Below, piece by piece: positions 24,666-33,952 of a DNA stretch of 64,000 bases (positions are counted from its first letter, which is position 1; the number at the start of each line of letters is the position of its first letter). A program made the translations under genes and the position numbers. The stretch lies in NCBI GenBank assembly GCA_000472185.1, contig AVDB01000002.1, positions 124,001 through 188,000 on the forward strand, read 5' to 3'. Source of the stretch: Rhodobacteraceae bacterium HIMB11 (GTDB lineage Bacteria; Pseudomonadota; Alphaproteobacteria; Rhodobacterales; Rhodobacteraceae). The notes under the pieces are model-generated. The model saw only the letters and a list, made by a program, of their open reading frames with translations, made no database searches and had not been told where the DNA came from.

Positions 24666-24841
24666 GCGCTCCCATTACCTTGAAACTTTGACGCTTGGCA
24701 AGATCGCAAGTGACGCATGACCAATGTAATAATGATCCAATATATGGCGTGCACTTGCGCGTGTGCGGAGTGTAATCGCGGGGCGGGACCATTGTGTTGC
24801 ACAAATCACGCTGATGTTTTGACGCGCAAATTCTGTGGTGC

Positions 24842-25147
24842 CTATGGGGTAACTTCCAACTCTGCGATCAGATTGGCGAATGACGCCCCATGCATATCAC
24901 GGTCAAACCGCGTGCCTTGGATAGTGGGGCGTGGAAAGCTGAATTTAACCACGCGGATATCTGGCAAGTTGTATCGTTTTAAGTCTGAGATCGAAATGCC
25001 CAAGGCATGCGCCACGCGTCCGCTGTCAGCGGCAATAAGGGCGCGTTCAAATTCCGCCTCATCTGCGCAGAATATGTCAATGGTGATCCAGAATGGCCCT
25101 GCATTTTTGGAGCGTATCTTATGCGTGATGTCGGCCAGCTTGGTCAT
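24842..25147 (-). CDS. AtuA-associated small protein (DUF4387-like)
   Basis: 101 residues: KIRSKNAGPFWITIDIFCAD near the start, and a C-terminal Arg-rich turn (FPRPTIQGTRFDRDMHGA). This is the pattern of DUF4387 proteins, which occur beside or fused to AtuA-type DUF1446 proteins. It overlaps the AtuA-like stop by 4 bp (ATGA). Probably the second subunit of the same enzyme, reaction unknown. Confidence 0.8.
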   Translation of the reverse strand: MTKLADITHKIRSKNAGPFWITIDIFCADEAEFERALIAADSGRVAHALGISISDLKRYNLPDIRVVKFSFPRPTIQGTRFDRDMHGASFANLIAELEVTP

Positions 25148-26508
25148 GCGCGCACCTGTTCAATTGTCAGCGAAAAGGCCTGCATCGGATCATCCAACTC
25201 CATCACATGGTTCAGACAAAATTCGTATATTTCACCACGGTTCATTTCATTGGGCGAAAAGGGAAAAGCGAACGTCGGCATCTCTTCATCGTCGGTCAAT
25301 GGCATGTGCAGCAGATAGGGGTTCAGCATTTTGGCCACCTCTTTCGCGACCATTTCGCTTGGCGCTGTGACAATACCCAAAACGCCTACCTCGGTCCCAA
25401 TTTGGGCGTTTACATCTTGTTCGCCGAGTGTGGCGTTCAACCCGATGAGGCGCAATTCCAGAGTAAAGTCGCCTTCGATACGCTCTTGGGCTTTTTGACG
25501 ACAATTTTCTTCAACGGCTTTTGTCCAAGTTTCAATGTTTTGCACATATCGCGCCTCTCGGATCAGGGCGAGAGATACGCATTGATATCCGCCGCACCGC
25601 GCCCCCTCCAGTTTGACGGTATATGTGTCACTGGGAACCCATGTGCTGCCCGTGACACGCACACGCCTGTCGTCCAATGCTGTATAGGTCGCGCCCGTCA
25701 CGTCCAGATGACCGCCTGGTTCATATAACTGCAACGGATTGGAATTTTCATAGAGCATATGCGCCGAAACGGTATAGGGGGTAGCCCGCGCATTTTGCCC
25801 CATGGGTTCAACCGTAAACCCATCTGCATCAAAGGTGATCATGATGGTGCCTGAGGATGGGTTTGTCGTGGCCAATGCCCCGCATTCCCCGATTTTTGCC
25901 CCATGCCATGCCCCACCCGCATGACACCCCCGCGCCAGTGGCAGCGCCGCAATTGTGGCCGTATCTGTTGCGCGTCCCGCAATCACGATATCCGCCCCTG
26001 TATTCAGGGCCGCTTGGATTTGTTCAGCGCCCGCCAGTGCGACGATATTGGTGCAGCTTTGCAAAACACTCTGGTCGATATTAATGTCAGGATCCAATGG
26101 CGTGATACGTCCGAGATCAAGGGCATTTATTACACGATCAGCAGGCTGGCCTGATTTCAAAATGGCAACTGTGACGTCCTGATCCGTTTCGGTTGCAATT
26201 TCCTTGGTGATGTCCAAAAGCCAATCAACCGCATCATCCGCACCGCATGTGCCTGCGGTTCCAATGACCAAGGGCACATTGGCCATCGCGCGGGCCTGCA
26301 TCAATTCGCGCCATTCGGATTTTATGGAGCTGCGCGAATATTTCGATGTTCCTGTGCCCAAATAATGCGGACCACTGTCGGTTGATCCGCCGTCAATTGC
26401 GATCAGATCGGGTTTAAGTGCGATCCCCCGCATCAGCGCGTCACGATCATAGCCCAGCCCAAGTGCGCCAGATGGAATCAGAATTTGGGTGGTGACAGTT
26501 TTATCCAC
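25144..26508 (-). CDS. AtuA-like protein (DUF1446)
   Basis: 454 residues opening with an ILIPSGALGLGYDRDALMRG strand-loop and IDGGSTDSGPHYLG, the conserved N-terminus of the DUF1446/AtuA family named from acyclic terpene utilisation. Later conserved glycine-rich segments include IVIAGRATDTATIAAL and EPGGHLDVTG. The biochemical reaction of this family is not settled. It stands 74 bp after the binding-protein gene of the two-component operon, so it may respond to the same carboxylate signal and take part in breakdown of the TctCBA substrate. Confidence 0.85.
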   Translation of the reverse strand: MDKTVTTQILIPSGALGLGYDRDALMRGIALKPDLIAIDGGSTDSGPHYLGTGTSKYSRSSIKSEWRELMQARAMANVPLVIGTAGTCGADDAVDWLLDITKEIATETDQDVTVAILKSGQPADRVINALDLGRITPLDPDINIDQSVLQSCTNIVALAGAEQIQAALNTGADIVIAGRATDTATIAALPLARGCHAGGAWHGAKIGECGALATTNPSSGTIMITFDADGFTVEPMGQNARATPYTVSAHMLYENSNPLQLYEPGGHLDVTGATYTALDDRRVRVTGSTWVPSDTYTVKLEGARCGGYQCVSLALIREARYVQNIETWTKAVEENCRQKAQERIEGDFTLELRLIGLNATLGEQDVNAQIGTEVGVLGIVTAPSEMVAKEVAKMLNPYLLHMPLTDDEEMPTFAFPFSPNEMNRGEIYEFCLNHVMELDDPMQAFSLTIEQVRA

Positions 26509-26582
26509 GGTGCCTCACGTCTTGGTTACGCATCGCGCATAGTGTGATCACCTGACACATGGCTGACAGCGGTTTAATTTCG

Positions 26583-27599
26583 TCAATCTTGGACAATGGC
26601 ATTTTCCCATTCGGCGATGAAATTCTTTTTCTTGAAATAATCCAAATACACCAACAACCCTGGACCCATTGAAATGCGGTAAAGCGTGCTTTGCTCTGCC
26701 TGCCCAAGGGATTGGGTTTTTAGCAGGGGTGAAACGCCAGAAGGATAGGTTTGCGCAAGAACAAAATCCAAAAACTCTGCGGCCAAAACAGGGTTGTCCG
26801 ATGTTTTGGGGATCAACATCGTGCGCAGCATCACGATTGAAAAATCAGAGGGCAAAATGATTGTGAATTTGTCTTGGTGTGGGCTTTTTTCCGCGTAACT
26901 TGCCAAAACGTTATAGGCCACTGCCAAATCGCCGTTCACAACGTCATCAATCATCGCAGACGCGCAACAATAAAGCGTTGGATCAAGCGTGCCCATCACC
27001 TCGGTCAATCGCCAATAGGTATCTGATGCGCGGGCGTCTTGGGTTGCAAATAAATACCCCGCGCCAGATTTTCGAATATCATATGTGCCAACACGTCCTT
27101 TGAAACGATCAGGGTTTTGTCGCAGGGCGGTGATCAATTGTTGACGGTTTTGGGGAATGGGCAACCCCTTGAACAGAGCGTTGGAAATCACAAACCCTGC
27201 GGGTTCCTGCGTAAAGGCATAGACCATGTCATTCCAAACCGCCCAATTTGGCAAATCTTGGGTTGCAAGTGATGTGTGTTTGCGTGCGAAGCCATCATTG
27301 GCCAGTTTGGTTTGCAAATCCATTGCACTGGAAATCACGATGTCAAACGGGTGTTTTTCCCGCGATATGGCATCCATAACCTCGGTCGAACTGGCAACAG
27401 TATAATCAATCGTCACATCAGGGCGAAACGCGCGGAATGCATCGATAATCGGTTTGAAATAATTGATATCTGCGGTGGATACGATCCTAAGCGGCGCACT
27501 GTCTGTTTCATCCCCGAATACCGCGCGATCTTCGATTTCAAAGGCATGGGCCACATTGGCCAAGAGCCACATTACAATGGAAAGGATAACGTGACGCAT
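26583..27599 (-). CDS. Periplasmic binding protein linked to the TctDE-like sensor
   Basis: 338 residues with a signal peptide (ending ANVAHAFEIED) and a type II periplasmic-binding fold similar to iron/small-anion binding proteins (PLRIVSTADINYFKPIIDAF, later FDIVISSAMDLQTKLANDG). It overlaps the histidine-kinase gene by 28 bp and has no transporter partner here. In TctDE-type operons such a protein can present the ligand to the sensor, so I read it as an accessory sensor. Confidence 0.8.
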   Translation of the reverse strand: MRHVILSIVMWLLANVAHAFEIEDRAVFGDETDSAPLRIVSTADINYFKPIIDAFRAFRPDVTIDYTVASSTEVMDAISREKHPFDIVISSAMDLQTKLANDGFARKHTSLATQDLPNWAVWNDMVYAFTQEPAGFVISNALFKGLPIPQNRQQLITALRQNPDRFKGRVGTYDIRKSGAGYLFATQDARASDTYWRLTEVMGTLDPTLYCCASAMIDDVVNGDLAVAYNVLASYAEKSPHQDKFTIILPSDFSIVMLRTMLIPKTSDNPVLAAEFLDFVLAQTYPSGVSPLLKTQSLGQAEQSTLYRISMGPGLLVYLDYFKKKNFIAEWENAIVQD

Positions 27600-28948
27600 G
27601 CGCCTTCTCCTACGTTATTGCTAAGTGTGATGCGCCCGCCATGCGCCCTCATGATATCGTCCACGATGGTTAAACCTAGGCCCGATCCGACAATGCCATC
27701 TGCATTTTTCCCGCGCTCAAACCGCTGCAGCAACTGATCAATTTCAGTATCATCAAATCCGCGCCCTTCATCCTGGACGCGGATCTGGGCGTAACCGTCA
27801 GACTGATCAAGCATGACGGTTATTTTTGTGTCCGCATCGGTATATTTAACGGCATTATCCAAAACATTTTGAATGGCGTTTTGAACCAGAATTGGATCGC
27901 CCTGAATTTTGGTGCGCGTCAGTTTATGTGTTTTGATTTCAACGTCACGCAATTCGGATATCGGATGCAAACGGTTCACCGTATCCACGATCAGGTCATC
28001 AAGTTGAATGGTTTCACGTGCCAAATCATCGGTGCGAAAAGAAACCATTGCATGATCGAGCAGTTGTCCTGCGGTGCGGGAGCTTTCATCAACTGCGCGG
28101 ATCATTTCCCGAACAGCTTGGCGGTGTTCTTCCTTTTCAACGCGTCTTAGGGTGACTTCGGCTTGGGTGCGGACAATGGCCATCGGCGTGCGCACGCGGT
28201 GTGCGGCCTCTGCGATAAAATCTTCGGACCGGGAGAGAGATTTTTGCAGTCGGGTCATGAGTGAATTGAGTGACGTTACAAGCGGCGCCATTTCTGTTGG
28301 AACGGGGGCGGCAACAGGGCGCAAATCACTGGGGCCGCGGCGTGAAACCGACCCTGTCAAACGGTGCAATGGGCGGATCGTGCTTTGCGCGATCACCATG
28401 GCAACCACCATTGATAGCAGGAAAAATCCAAACCCAATGGCCAAGGATATCCGCGAAATCCGCGCAATAGATTGGTTCAAACCCGTTAGGGTTTGCGCCA
28501 CGGAAATTTCCAAATAGGCTTGCCCTTCAAGGGTTGAAAAACTGCGCCAAGTCGAGGCGATGCGAATATCTTCGCCCAAATAAGTCGTTGATTGGAATGC
28601 AGTTGCATCGTTTGTGGCTGCGATACGAGGGAGATCTGGATAGCCTGACAAAAATTCGTCATTCAAACGGATTGCATAAAATGCGCGCTCATCCGTAACG
28701 CTATCCAACATAGAAAGTGAGGAATAGGGTAGATCAATTGAAATATCACCCTCAACCACGCGCGCGCTGTCCAAAATTGAAATGGCAGAAGCGGCAAGGA
28801 TGTTATCCTGACTTTCTTGTGCGATTTGTTCGGCGACAGATTGCACCACAACATAAAGCAAAATCGCAATGCCCGCAGCACTTAGAAGAAGCATGATCAA
28901 CAGGCGTTGCCTGATTGATCCTTGGATATTTGGCGGGCTTACTGACAT
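27572..28948 (-). CDS. tctE: TctE-like sensor histidine kinase
   Basis: 458 residues: a membrane segment near residues 12-32, a periplasmic domain to about 165, a second membrane segment, HAMP-like linker, H-box AHRVRTP, and catalytic motifs NVLDNAVKYT, DEGRGFD and GSGLGLTI. It is the kinase paired with the OmpR-type regulator just upstream (10-bp overlap) and sits opposite tctCBA, the arrangement used for control of tricarboxylate transport. Confidence 0.9.
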   Translation of the reverse strand: MSVSPPNIQGSIRQRLLIMLLLSAAGIAILLYVVVQSVAEQIAQESQDNILAASAISILDSARVVEGDISIDLPYSSLSMLDSVTDERAFYAIRLNDEFLSGYPDLPRIAATNDATAFQSTTYLGEDIRIASTWRSFSTLEGQAYLEISVAQTLTGLNQSIARISRISLAIGFGFFLLSMVVAMVIAQSTIRPLHRLTGSVSRRGPSDLRPVAAPVPTEMAPLVTSLNSLMTRLQKSLSRSEDFIAEAAHRVRTPMAIVRTQAEVTLRRVEKEEHRQAVREMIRAVDESSRTAGQLLDHAMVSFRTDDLARETIQLDDLIVDTVNRLHPISELRDVEIKTHKLTRTKIQGDPILVQNAIQNVLDNAVKYTDADTKITVMLDQSDGYAQIRVQDEGRGFDDTEIDQLLQRFERGKNADGIVGSGLGLTIVDDIMRAHGGRITLSNNVGEGACVTLSFPL

Positions 28949-29604
28949 TCCAATTTATACCCCAACCCGCGCACAGTTGTGATGGAGACATTAGACCCAA
29001 TTAAATGTTTTCGCAGGCGGCCAACATATACCTCAATCGCATTTTCCGATGCTTCGACATCATAGGAAAACAGACGATCCAGCAGTTGCGATTTTGGAAA
29101 AATTTGGTTTGGGGCATTGATGAAAACCTCAAACAAGCGCAGCTCTTTTGTGCGCAATTTCACCTCGGTTCCATTGACTTTTAACGTCGCAGCAAGGGAA
29201 TCAAATTCAATTTCACCGAAATGAATGGTGTTTTGTGCCGCCCCTGTTTGGCGCCGTAAAACCGCACGACAGCGGGCCTCAAGTTCGGAAAAATCAATCG
29301 GTTTCACCATGTAATCATCCGCACCCAAATCCAAAATTCCGACGCGATCTGATACCTCGGATCGGGCGGTTAGAACGATCACAGGCGTGCGCGATTTGGC
29401 CGATCTATGCTGTTCCAAAAAGCTGCGTCCATCCCCATCAGGCAGCATGATATCCAATAAAATAAGGTCATATTCCGCTGTGGCTGTATAATCCCACGCG
29501 GTTGTCAGATTGGCTGCGTGATCCACGATGTGACTGTCCAAACTAAGGCGTTCGATGACGGCATTTGCCAAGGCTTGGTTATCCTCAATCAGAAGAAAGC
29601 GCAT
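28939..29604 (-). CDS. tctD: TctD-like response regulator (OmpR family)
   Basis: 221 residues: receiver domain with acidic pocket IEDN, phospho-acceptor Asp51 in LLDIMLPDGDG, Thr in VLTARS and Lys in DYMVKPI, then a winged-helix DNA-binding domain ending VRGLGYKLE. Divergent from tctC (110 bp between starts), so it very probably regulates the transporter from that intergenic region. Confidence 0.92.
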   Translation of the reverse strand: MRFLLIEDNQALANAVIERLSLDSHIVDHAANLTTAWDYTATAEYDLILLDIMLPDGDGRSFLEQHRSAKSRTPVIVLTARSEVSDRVGILDLGADDYMVKPIDFSELEARCRAVLRRQTGAAQNTIHFGEIEFDSLAATLKVNGTEVKLRTKELRLFEVFINAPNQIFPKSQLLDRLFSYDVEASENAIEVYVGRLRKHLIGSNVSITTVRGLGYKLECQ

Positions 29605-29674
29605 GTTTCGATTAAGCCCCAGTTTTACGTGTCAGGTTTGTGTCAGATTGATCTTTCAAACAACCAAATCATGT

Positions 29675-29688
29675 GCGGAATGTTCCGC
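29675..29688. promoter_or_regulatory. Palindrome upstream of tctC (possible operator)
   Basis: GCGGAATGTTCCGC, perfect 6-bp arms around TG, 25 bp upstream of the tctC ATG. It could bind the TctD-like regulator or form a small leader hairpin; position alone does not decide. Confidence 0.4.
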
Positions 29689-29713
29689 GAATGTCAAATA
29701 GGAGGAAATCAAT

Positions 29714-30694
29714 ATGACATTGAGATTCGGTCGTCGCGCCTTTATCGCTGCTGCCGCTGCTATCGGTCTTGCGGGACCTGTAACTGCGGGTGGTCATCAG
29801 GTTTTGGACAGCGTCCACTTTTTGATACCTGGCGGCGCAGGTGGCGGCTGGGATGGTACAGCACGCGGCACGGGCGAGGCGCTGACAGCTGCTGGCCTTG
29901 TTGGCTCTGCATCTTATGAAAACATGTCAGGTGGCGGCGGTGGTAAGGCCATAGGTTATCTGATCGAAAACGCAGACAGCCAGCATGGCACATTGATGGT
30001 AAATTCAACACCTATCGTGATCCGTTCACTGACAGGCGTTTTCCCACATAACTTCCGTGATCTAACATTGGTTGCAGGAACAATCGGTGATTATGCTGCA
30101 ATGGTTGTGGGCGCAGACAGCGACATCAACAACATGGCGGACTTGGTTGCGGCCTATGACGCGGATCCATCTGGCACTGCAATCGGCGGTGGTTCTGTTC
30201 CTGGTGGTATGGACCATCTTGTTGCGGCGATGGTTATGGAAGCCGCGGGCAAAGACGCGTTAAACGTGAAATACATCCCATATGATGCGGGCGGTAAAGC
30301 GATGGCTGCGCTGCTATCAGGTGAGATTAAAGCGCTTTCAACAGGCTTCTCAGAAGCGGTTGCATTGGCCCAAGCGGGTGAAGTGAAAATCATTGGTGTT
30401 ACATCAGACGAACGCGTTGCCGCGATGGATAGCGCGATGACCATGAAAGAGCAGGGCATCGACACATCCTTTGTGAACTGGCGCGGTTTCTTTGCGGCAC
30501 CTGGTTTGCCTTCAGACAAACTTGCAGCTTACCAAGATGCGATTGCCAAGATGTATGACACACCAGAGTGGGAAGCCGTGCGCGCCCGCAACGGTTGGGT
30601 GAACATTCATAATTCTGGCGATGACTTCATGACATTCCTAGAAAGCCAAGAAAAAGTCATCGGCGATCTGATGAAAAAATTGGGCTTCCTATAA
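29714..30694 (+). CDS. tctC: Tripartite tricarboxylate transporter, binding protein (TctC)
   Basis: 326 residues with a Tat/Sec-like signal (FGRRAFIAAAAAIGLAGPVT) and the Bug/TctC fold: VHFLIPGGAGGGWDGTARG near the start and ASYENMSGGGGGKAIGYL, which form the carboxylate-binding beta-strands. AGGAGG ribosome site. It binds a di- or tricarboxylate in the periplasm and hands it to TctAB. Confidence 0.95.
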   Translation: MTLRFGRRAFIAAAAAIGLAGPVTAGGHQVLDSVHFLIPGGAGGGWDGTARGTGEALTAAGLVGSASYENMSGGGGGKAIGYLIENADSQHGTLMVNSTPIVIRSLTGVFPHNFRDLTLVAGTIGDYAAMVVGADSDINNMADLVAAYDADPSGTAIGGGSVPGGMDHLVAAMVMEAAGKDALNVKYIPYDAGGKAMAALLSGEIKALSTGFSEAVALAQAGEVKIIGVTSDERVAAMDSAMTMKEQGIDTSFVNWRGFFAAPGLPSDKLAAYQDAIAKMYDTPEWEAVRARNGWVNIHNSGDDFMTFLESQEKVIGDLMKKLGFL

Positions 30695-30727
30695 GCCTAA
30701 GATCAAAGCGGGGTGACCCGCACGACG

Positions 30728-30753
30728 AAAGGCCGGTCAATTGATCGGCCTTT
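30728..30753 (+). terminator. Hairpin between tctC and tctB
   Basis: AAAGGCCG pairs with CGGCCTTT (loop 10), between the binding-protein and membrane genes. Only three T follow, so it may weaken read-through or stabilise the tctC message rather than end transcription. Confidence 0.6.
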
Positions 30754-30774
30754 CCACCTAAAGAGGGATACAAA

Positions 30775-31257
30775 ATGGCATTAGATCGTTGGGTTGCATT
30801 GGTGTTGCTAGGGATATGTTTGACCTACGGTTACACCGCATGGTTTATGATGGACGGTGCGTTGCCACCCATCATGAAACGTTTGGCCGTCTGGCCTTCA
30901 TCCTTTCCCAAGGTCCTTTCAATCGCGGGCATTATCCTGTCGTTGATTGTGGTACTGGGCATTGAAAAAGGCGAGGTAAAGGTGGGGGACATAGATTATC
31001 GTCGCCTGCACGAATACAAATTGGGTCCGGCGCTTGCGCTGCTGGGATTGATGGTTGCCTATGCCATTTTGCTGCGTCCTGCGGGATTTTTATTGGCCAC
31101 GTCTGGGTTTTTGATCGGCGGATCCGTCATCCTTGGGGAACGCCGCTGGGTCGTGATGATCGTGGTATCGGCGATTGCGACGTTTGGGATTTGGTATCTG
31201 GTCCAAGAGGTGCTGGGCATCTTTTTACGTCCACTGCCATTCTTTATGGGGACTTGA
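30775..31257 (+). CDS. tctB: Tripartite tricarboxylate transporter, small subunit (TctB)
   Basis: 160 residues, four hydrophobic helices, AGAGGG ribosome site. Typical length and position for TctB between TctC and TctA. Confidence 0.9.
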   Translation: MALDRWVALVLLGICLTYGYTAWFMMDGALPPIMKRLAVWPSSFPKVLSIAGIILSLIVVLGIEKGEVKVGDIDYRRLHEYKLGPALALLGLMVAYAILLRPAGFLLATSGFLIGGSVILGERRWVVMIVVSAIATFGIWYLVQEVLGIFLRPLPFFMGT

Positions 31258-31260
31258 TCA

Positions 31261-32775
31261 ATGCTTGAAGGAATTCTCTTAGGTCTATCCACTGCGCTAT
31301 CAGTGCAAAATATGCTGATGGTGATTGCGGGGTGTTTGATTGGCACATTTATCGGCATGCTGCCGGGTCTGGGCCCAATGTCGATCATTGCGATTATGAT
31401 CCCTGTTGCAATCACGATTGGTGATCCAGCGACCGCCCTAATCCTACTGGCGGGGGTCTATTATGGGGCGATTTTTGGCGGCTCGACATCCTCGATCCTG
31501 CTGAACGCGCCCGGCGTTGCAGGCACTGTCGCGACGAGCTTTGATGGCTATCCCATGGCGCGTCAGGGTAAGGCGGGCAAGGCATTGACGATTGCTGCAA
31601 TCGCCTCTTTTGCGGGGGGGACAATTGGGGCCATCCTGTTGATGATTTTTGCGCCCATGCTGTCCTCTGTTGCGTTGCTGTTCCACTCGGCTGAATATTT
31701 TGCGCTGATGATTGTTGGCCTTTCTGCCATTGCGGCCTTTGCTGGTACGGGACAAGTGTCCAAGGCCTTGTTGATGACTGTCTTGGGGTTAATCATGGCG
31801 ACCGTTGGCGAAACCGCACAATTTAATGCCCCTCGCTTTACCATGGGGTTGATGGATTTGCAGTCAGGCTTTGGTTTCATCACATTGGCCATGGCGATGT
31901 TTGCCTTACCAGAGGCGCTTTATCTGGTTCTGAAACCATCGCGCTCCGCCCAAGGCGAAGGGGGCGAAATCAAGGATCTGCGCATCACGGGGGATGAGGC
32001 CAAGCAAATCGCACCTGTCATAGGACGGCAATCCTTGCAGGGCTTTTTCATTGGCGTTCTGCCAGGGGCAGGGGCAACCATTGCATCGTTCTTGGGCTAT
32101 GCTGTGGAACGCAATATCGCCAAAGCGGATGAACAGAAGGAATTCGGAAACGGATCTGTCAAAGGATTGGCCGCACCTGAAACCGCCAATAATGCGGCCT
32201 GTACGGGATCATTTGTTCCACTGCTGACATTGGGTATTCCAGGGTCGGGGACAACAGCGATTTTGTTGGGTGCATTGATCGCCTTGAACGTGACCCCGGG
32301 CCCACGTTTGATGGTGGATGATCCACAGATTTTCTGGTCGGTGATCATTTCAATGTATATCGGAAACGTGGTGCTTTTGATCCTGAACCTACCACTGATC
32401 CCCTATATCGCCAAGGTTCTGGCCGTTCCGCGCAATTTTTTGATCCCCTTTATTTTGTTCTTTACTTTGATGGGGGCGTATATTGGGCAAAACAATTCCA
32501 CCGAATTGCTGATTTTGGTTGGCTTTGGGGTTTGCGCGACCATTCTGAAATTCGCGGATTATCCACTGGCACCTTTGTTGATCGGGTTTATTTTGGGCAC
32601 CATGCTTGAGGATAACTTTGCCCGTTCCATGAACCTATATGACGGGGCGTCCTTTATCTGGGAACGTCCGATGACCTTGGGGCTTTTGATCTTATCCTTG
32701 GTTTTGGTGGTGCTGCCCTCCTATCGTGCACGGCGTGCTCGGCTAAGGGCAGCTGGGATCGCAGATGGCGACTAA
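31261..32775 (+). CDS. tctA: Tripartite tricarboxylate transporter, large subunit (TctA)
   Basis: 504 residues with about 11-12 membrane segments and the TctA signature GTFIGMLPGLGPMSIIAIMIP near the start, repeated as GFFIGVLPGAGATIASFLGY in the second half. It starts 3 bp after tctB and overlaps the CoA-transferase gene by 11 bp, so transporter and activating enzyme are made together. Confidence 0.95.
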   Translation: MLEGILLGLSTALSVQNMLMVIAGCLIGTFIGMLPGLGPMSIIAIMIPVAITIGDPATALILLAGVYYGAIFGGSTSSILLNAPGVAGTVATSFDGYPMARQGKAGKALTIAAIASFAGGTIGAILLMIFAPMLSSVALLFHSAEYFALMIVGLSAIAAFAGTGQVSKALLMTVLGLIMATVGETAQFNAPRFTMGLMDLQSGFGFITLAMAMFALPEALYLVLKPSRSAQGEGGEIKDLRITGDEAKQIAPVIGRQSLQGFFIGVLPGAGATIASFLGYAVERNIAKADEQKEFGNGSVKGLAAPETANNAACTGSFVPLLTLGIPGSGTTAILLGALIALNVTPGPRLMVDDPQIFWSVIISMYIGNVVLLILNLPLIPYIAKVLAVPRNFLIPFILFFTLMGAYIGQNNSTELLILVGFGVCATILKFADYPLAPLLIGFILGTMLEDNFARSMNLYDGASFIWERPMTLGLLILSLVLVVLPSYRARRARLRAAGIADGD

Positions 32776-33952
32776 GTTCCTAAAAAGCGTTCGTGTGCTT
32801 GATATCACGAACGTCTTGGCTGGCCCCTATTGTTGCTATCAACTGGCACTTATGGGGGCCGAAGTTATCAAGGTGGAACGCCCGGGGTCGGGTGATTTGG
32901 CCCGCGTGTTAGGCGCAGATCCAGAACGTAATGCAGCGGGCATGGGGATTAGTTTTCTTGCGCAAAATGCGGGAAAAAAATCCATCACCTTGGACATGAA
33001 ACACCCCCGCGGAAAAGAGCTATTGAAACGACTGGTCAGGAACGCAGATGTTTTGGTCGAAAATTTCCGCCCAGGGGTTATGACGCGGTTGGGATTGGAC
33101 TACACGGTCCTGCGCCAAGAAAACCCCAATCTAATCTACTGCGCGATATCTGGGTTTGGCCAAACAGGACCCCGTAATGGCGATCCTGCCTATGATCAAA
33201 TCATTCAGGGGTTTGCAGGGGTGATGTCCATCACGGGATCGCCAGAAACCAAACCCTATCGCGTCGGGTATCCAATTGCGGATACCTCGGGCGGGATGGC
33301 AGCGGCCATGTCAATTGCGGCTGCGTTAAACGCAGAGCCGCGCGGGGCATTTTTGGATGTGTCAATGACCGATGCCGTTCTATCGGCAATGGGGTGGGTC
33401 GTTTCGAATTATCTGATCGGGGGCGTTAAACCCGCAGCGCATGGCAATGAAAATACCACCTCCGCGCCCTCTGGCACCTTTGCAACCGCGGACCAACCCA
33501 TCAACATTGCCGCTAATCGGGATGAGCAATGGGTGTCCTTGGCCACACATATCGGACGTACCGATTTACTGGATCATCCTAATTATGTGACCCGCGAAAT
33601 GCGTAAAATGCATCGCCATGCATTGCGTCATGAAATCGAAACGGTTTTGATAACGCGCCCTGCACAGAACTGGGTGACAGAATTGAACGCCATCGGTGTG
33701 CCCAGTGGCCCCGTCCTAAGCGTCCCGCAAGTGTTGGAGGATGCGCAGATCGCAGAACGCGATTTGATCGCCACCTTGTCCAAGGAGGGTGAAGACATCA
33801 AAGTGGCAACAGGACCCGCATTCATCGACGGTGACAAACCCATGCCTGCGCAGTATCCCCCCGATCTTGGAGAGCATAACCAAGAGGTGTGGGGCGCACT
33901 TGGGTTATCGCCTGAAGATATCGCGGCGTTGCAAGAGGAGGGCATTTTATGA
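32765..33952 (+). CDS. Class III CoA-transferase (CaiB/BaiF family)
   Basis: 395 residues: VLDITNVLAGPYCCYQLALMGAEVIKVERPGSGD at the N-terminus, GKKSITLDMKHPRGKELL, and the catalytic-Asp region FGQTGPRNGDPAYDQIIQGF. Enzymes of this family move CoA from a donor such as succinyl-CoA to a carboxylic acid. Overlap with tctA and with the following lyase-like gene (4 bp) points to a route in which the imported carboxylate becomes a CoA ester and is then cleaved. Confidence 0.92.
   Translation: MATKFLKSVRVLDITNVLAGPYCCYQLALMGAEVIKVERPGSGDLARVLGADPERNAAGMGISFLAQNAGKKSITLDMKHPRGKELLKRLVRNADVLVENFRPGVMTRLGLDYTVLRQENPNLIYCAISGFGQTGPRNGDPAYDQIIQGFAGVMSITGSPETKPYRVGYPIADTSGGMAAAMSIAAALNAEPRGAFLDVSMTDAVLSAMGWVVSNYLIGGVKPAAHGNENTTSAPSGTFATADQPINIAANRDEQWVSLATHIGRTDLLDHPNYVTREMRKMHRHALRHEIETVLITRPAQNWVTELNAIGVPSGPVLSVPQVLEDAQIAERDLIATLSKEGEDIKVATGPAFIDGDKPMPAQYPPDLGEHNQEVWGALGLSPEDIAALQEEGIL

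Noticed and set aside
24717-25370. Long plus-strand open frame opposite the AtuA-associated gene
   Set aside because: It lies antisense to two well-supported genes, has a biased composition and no ribosome site; a shadow frame.
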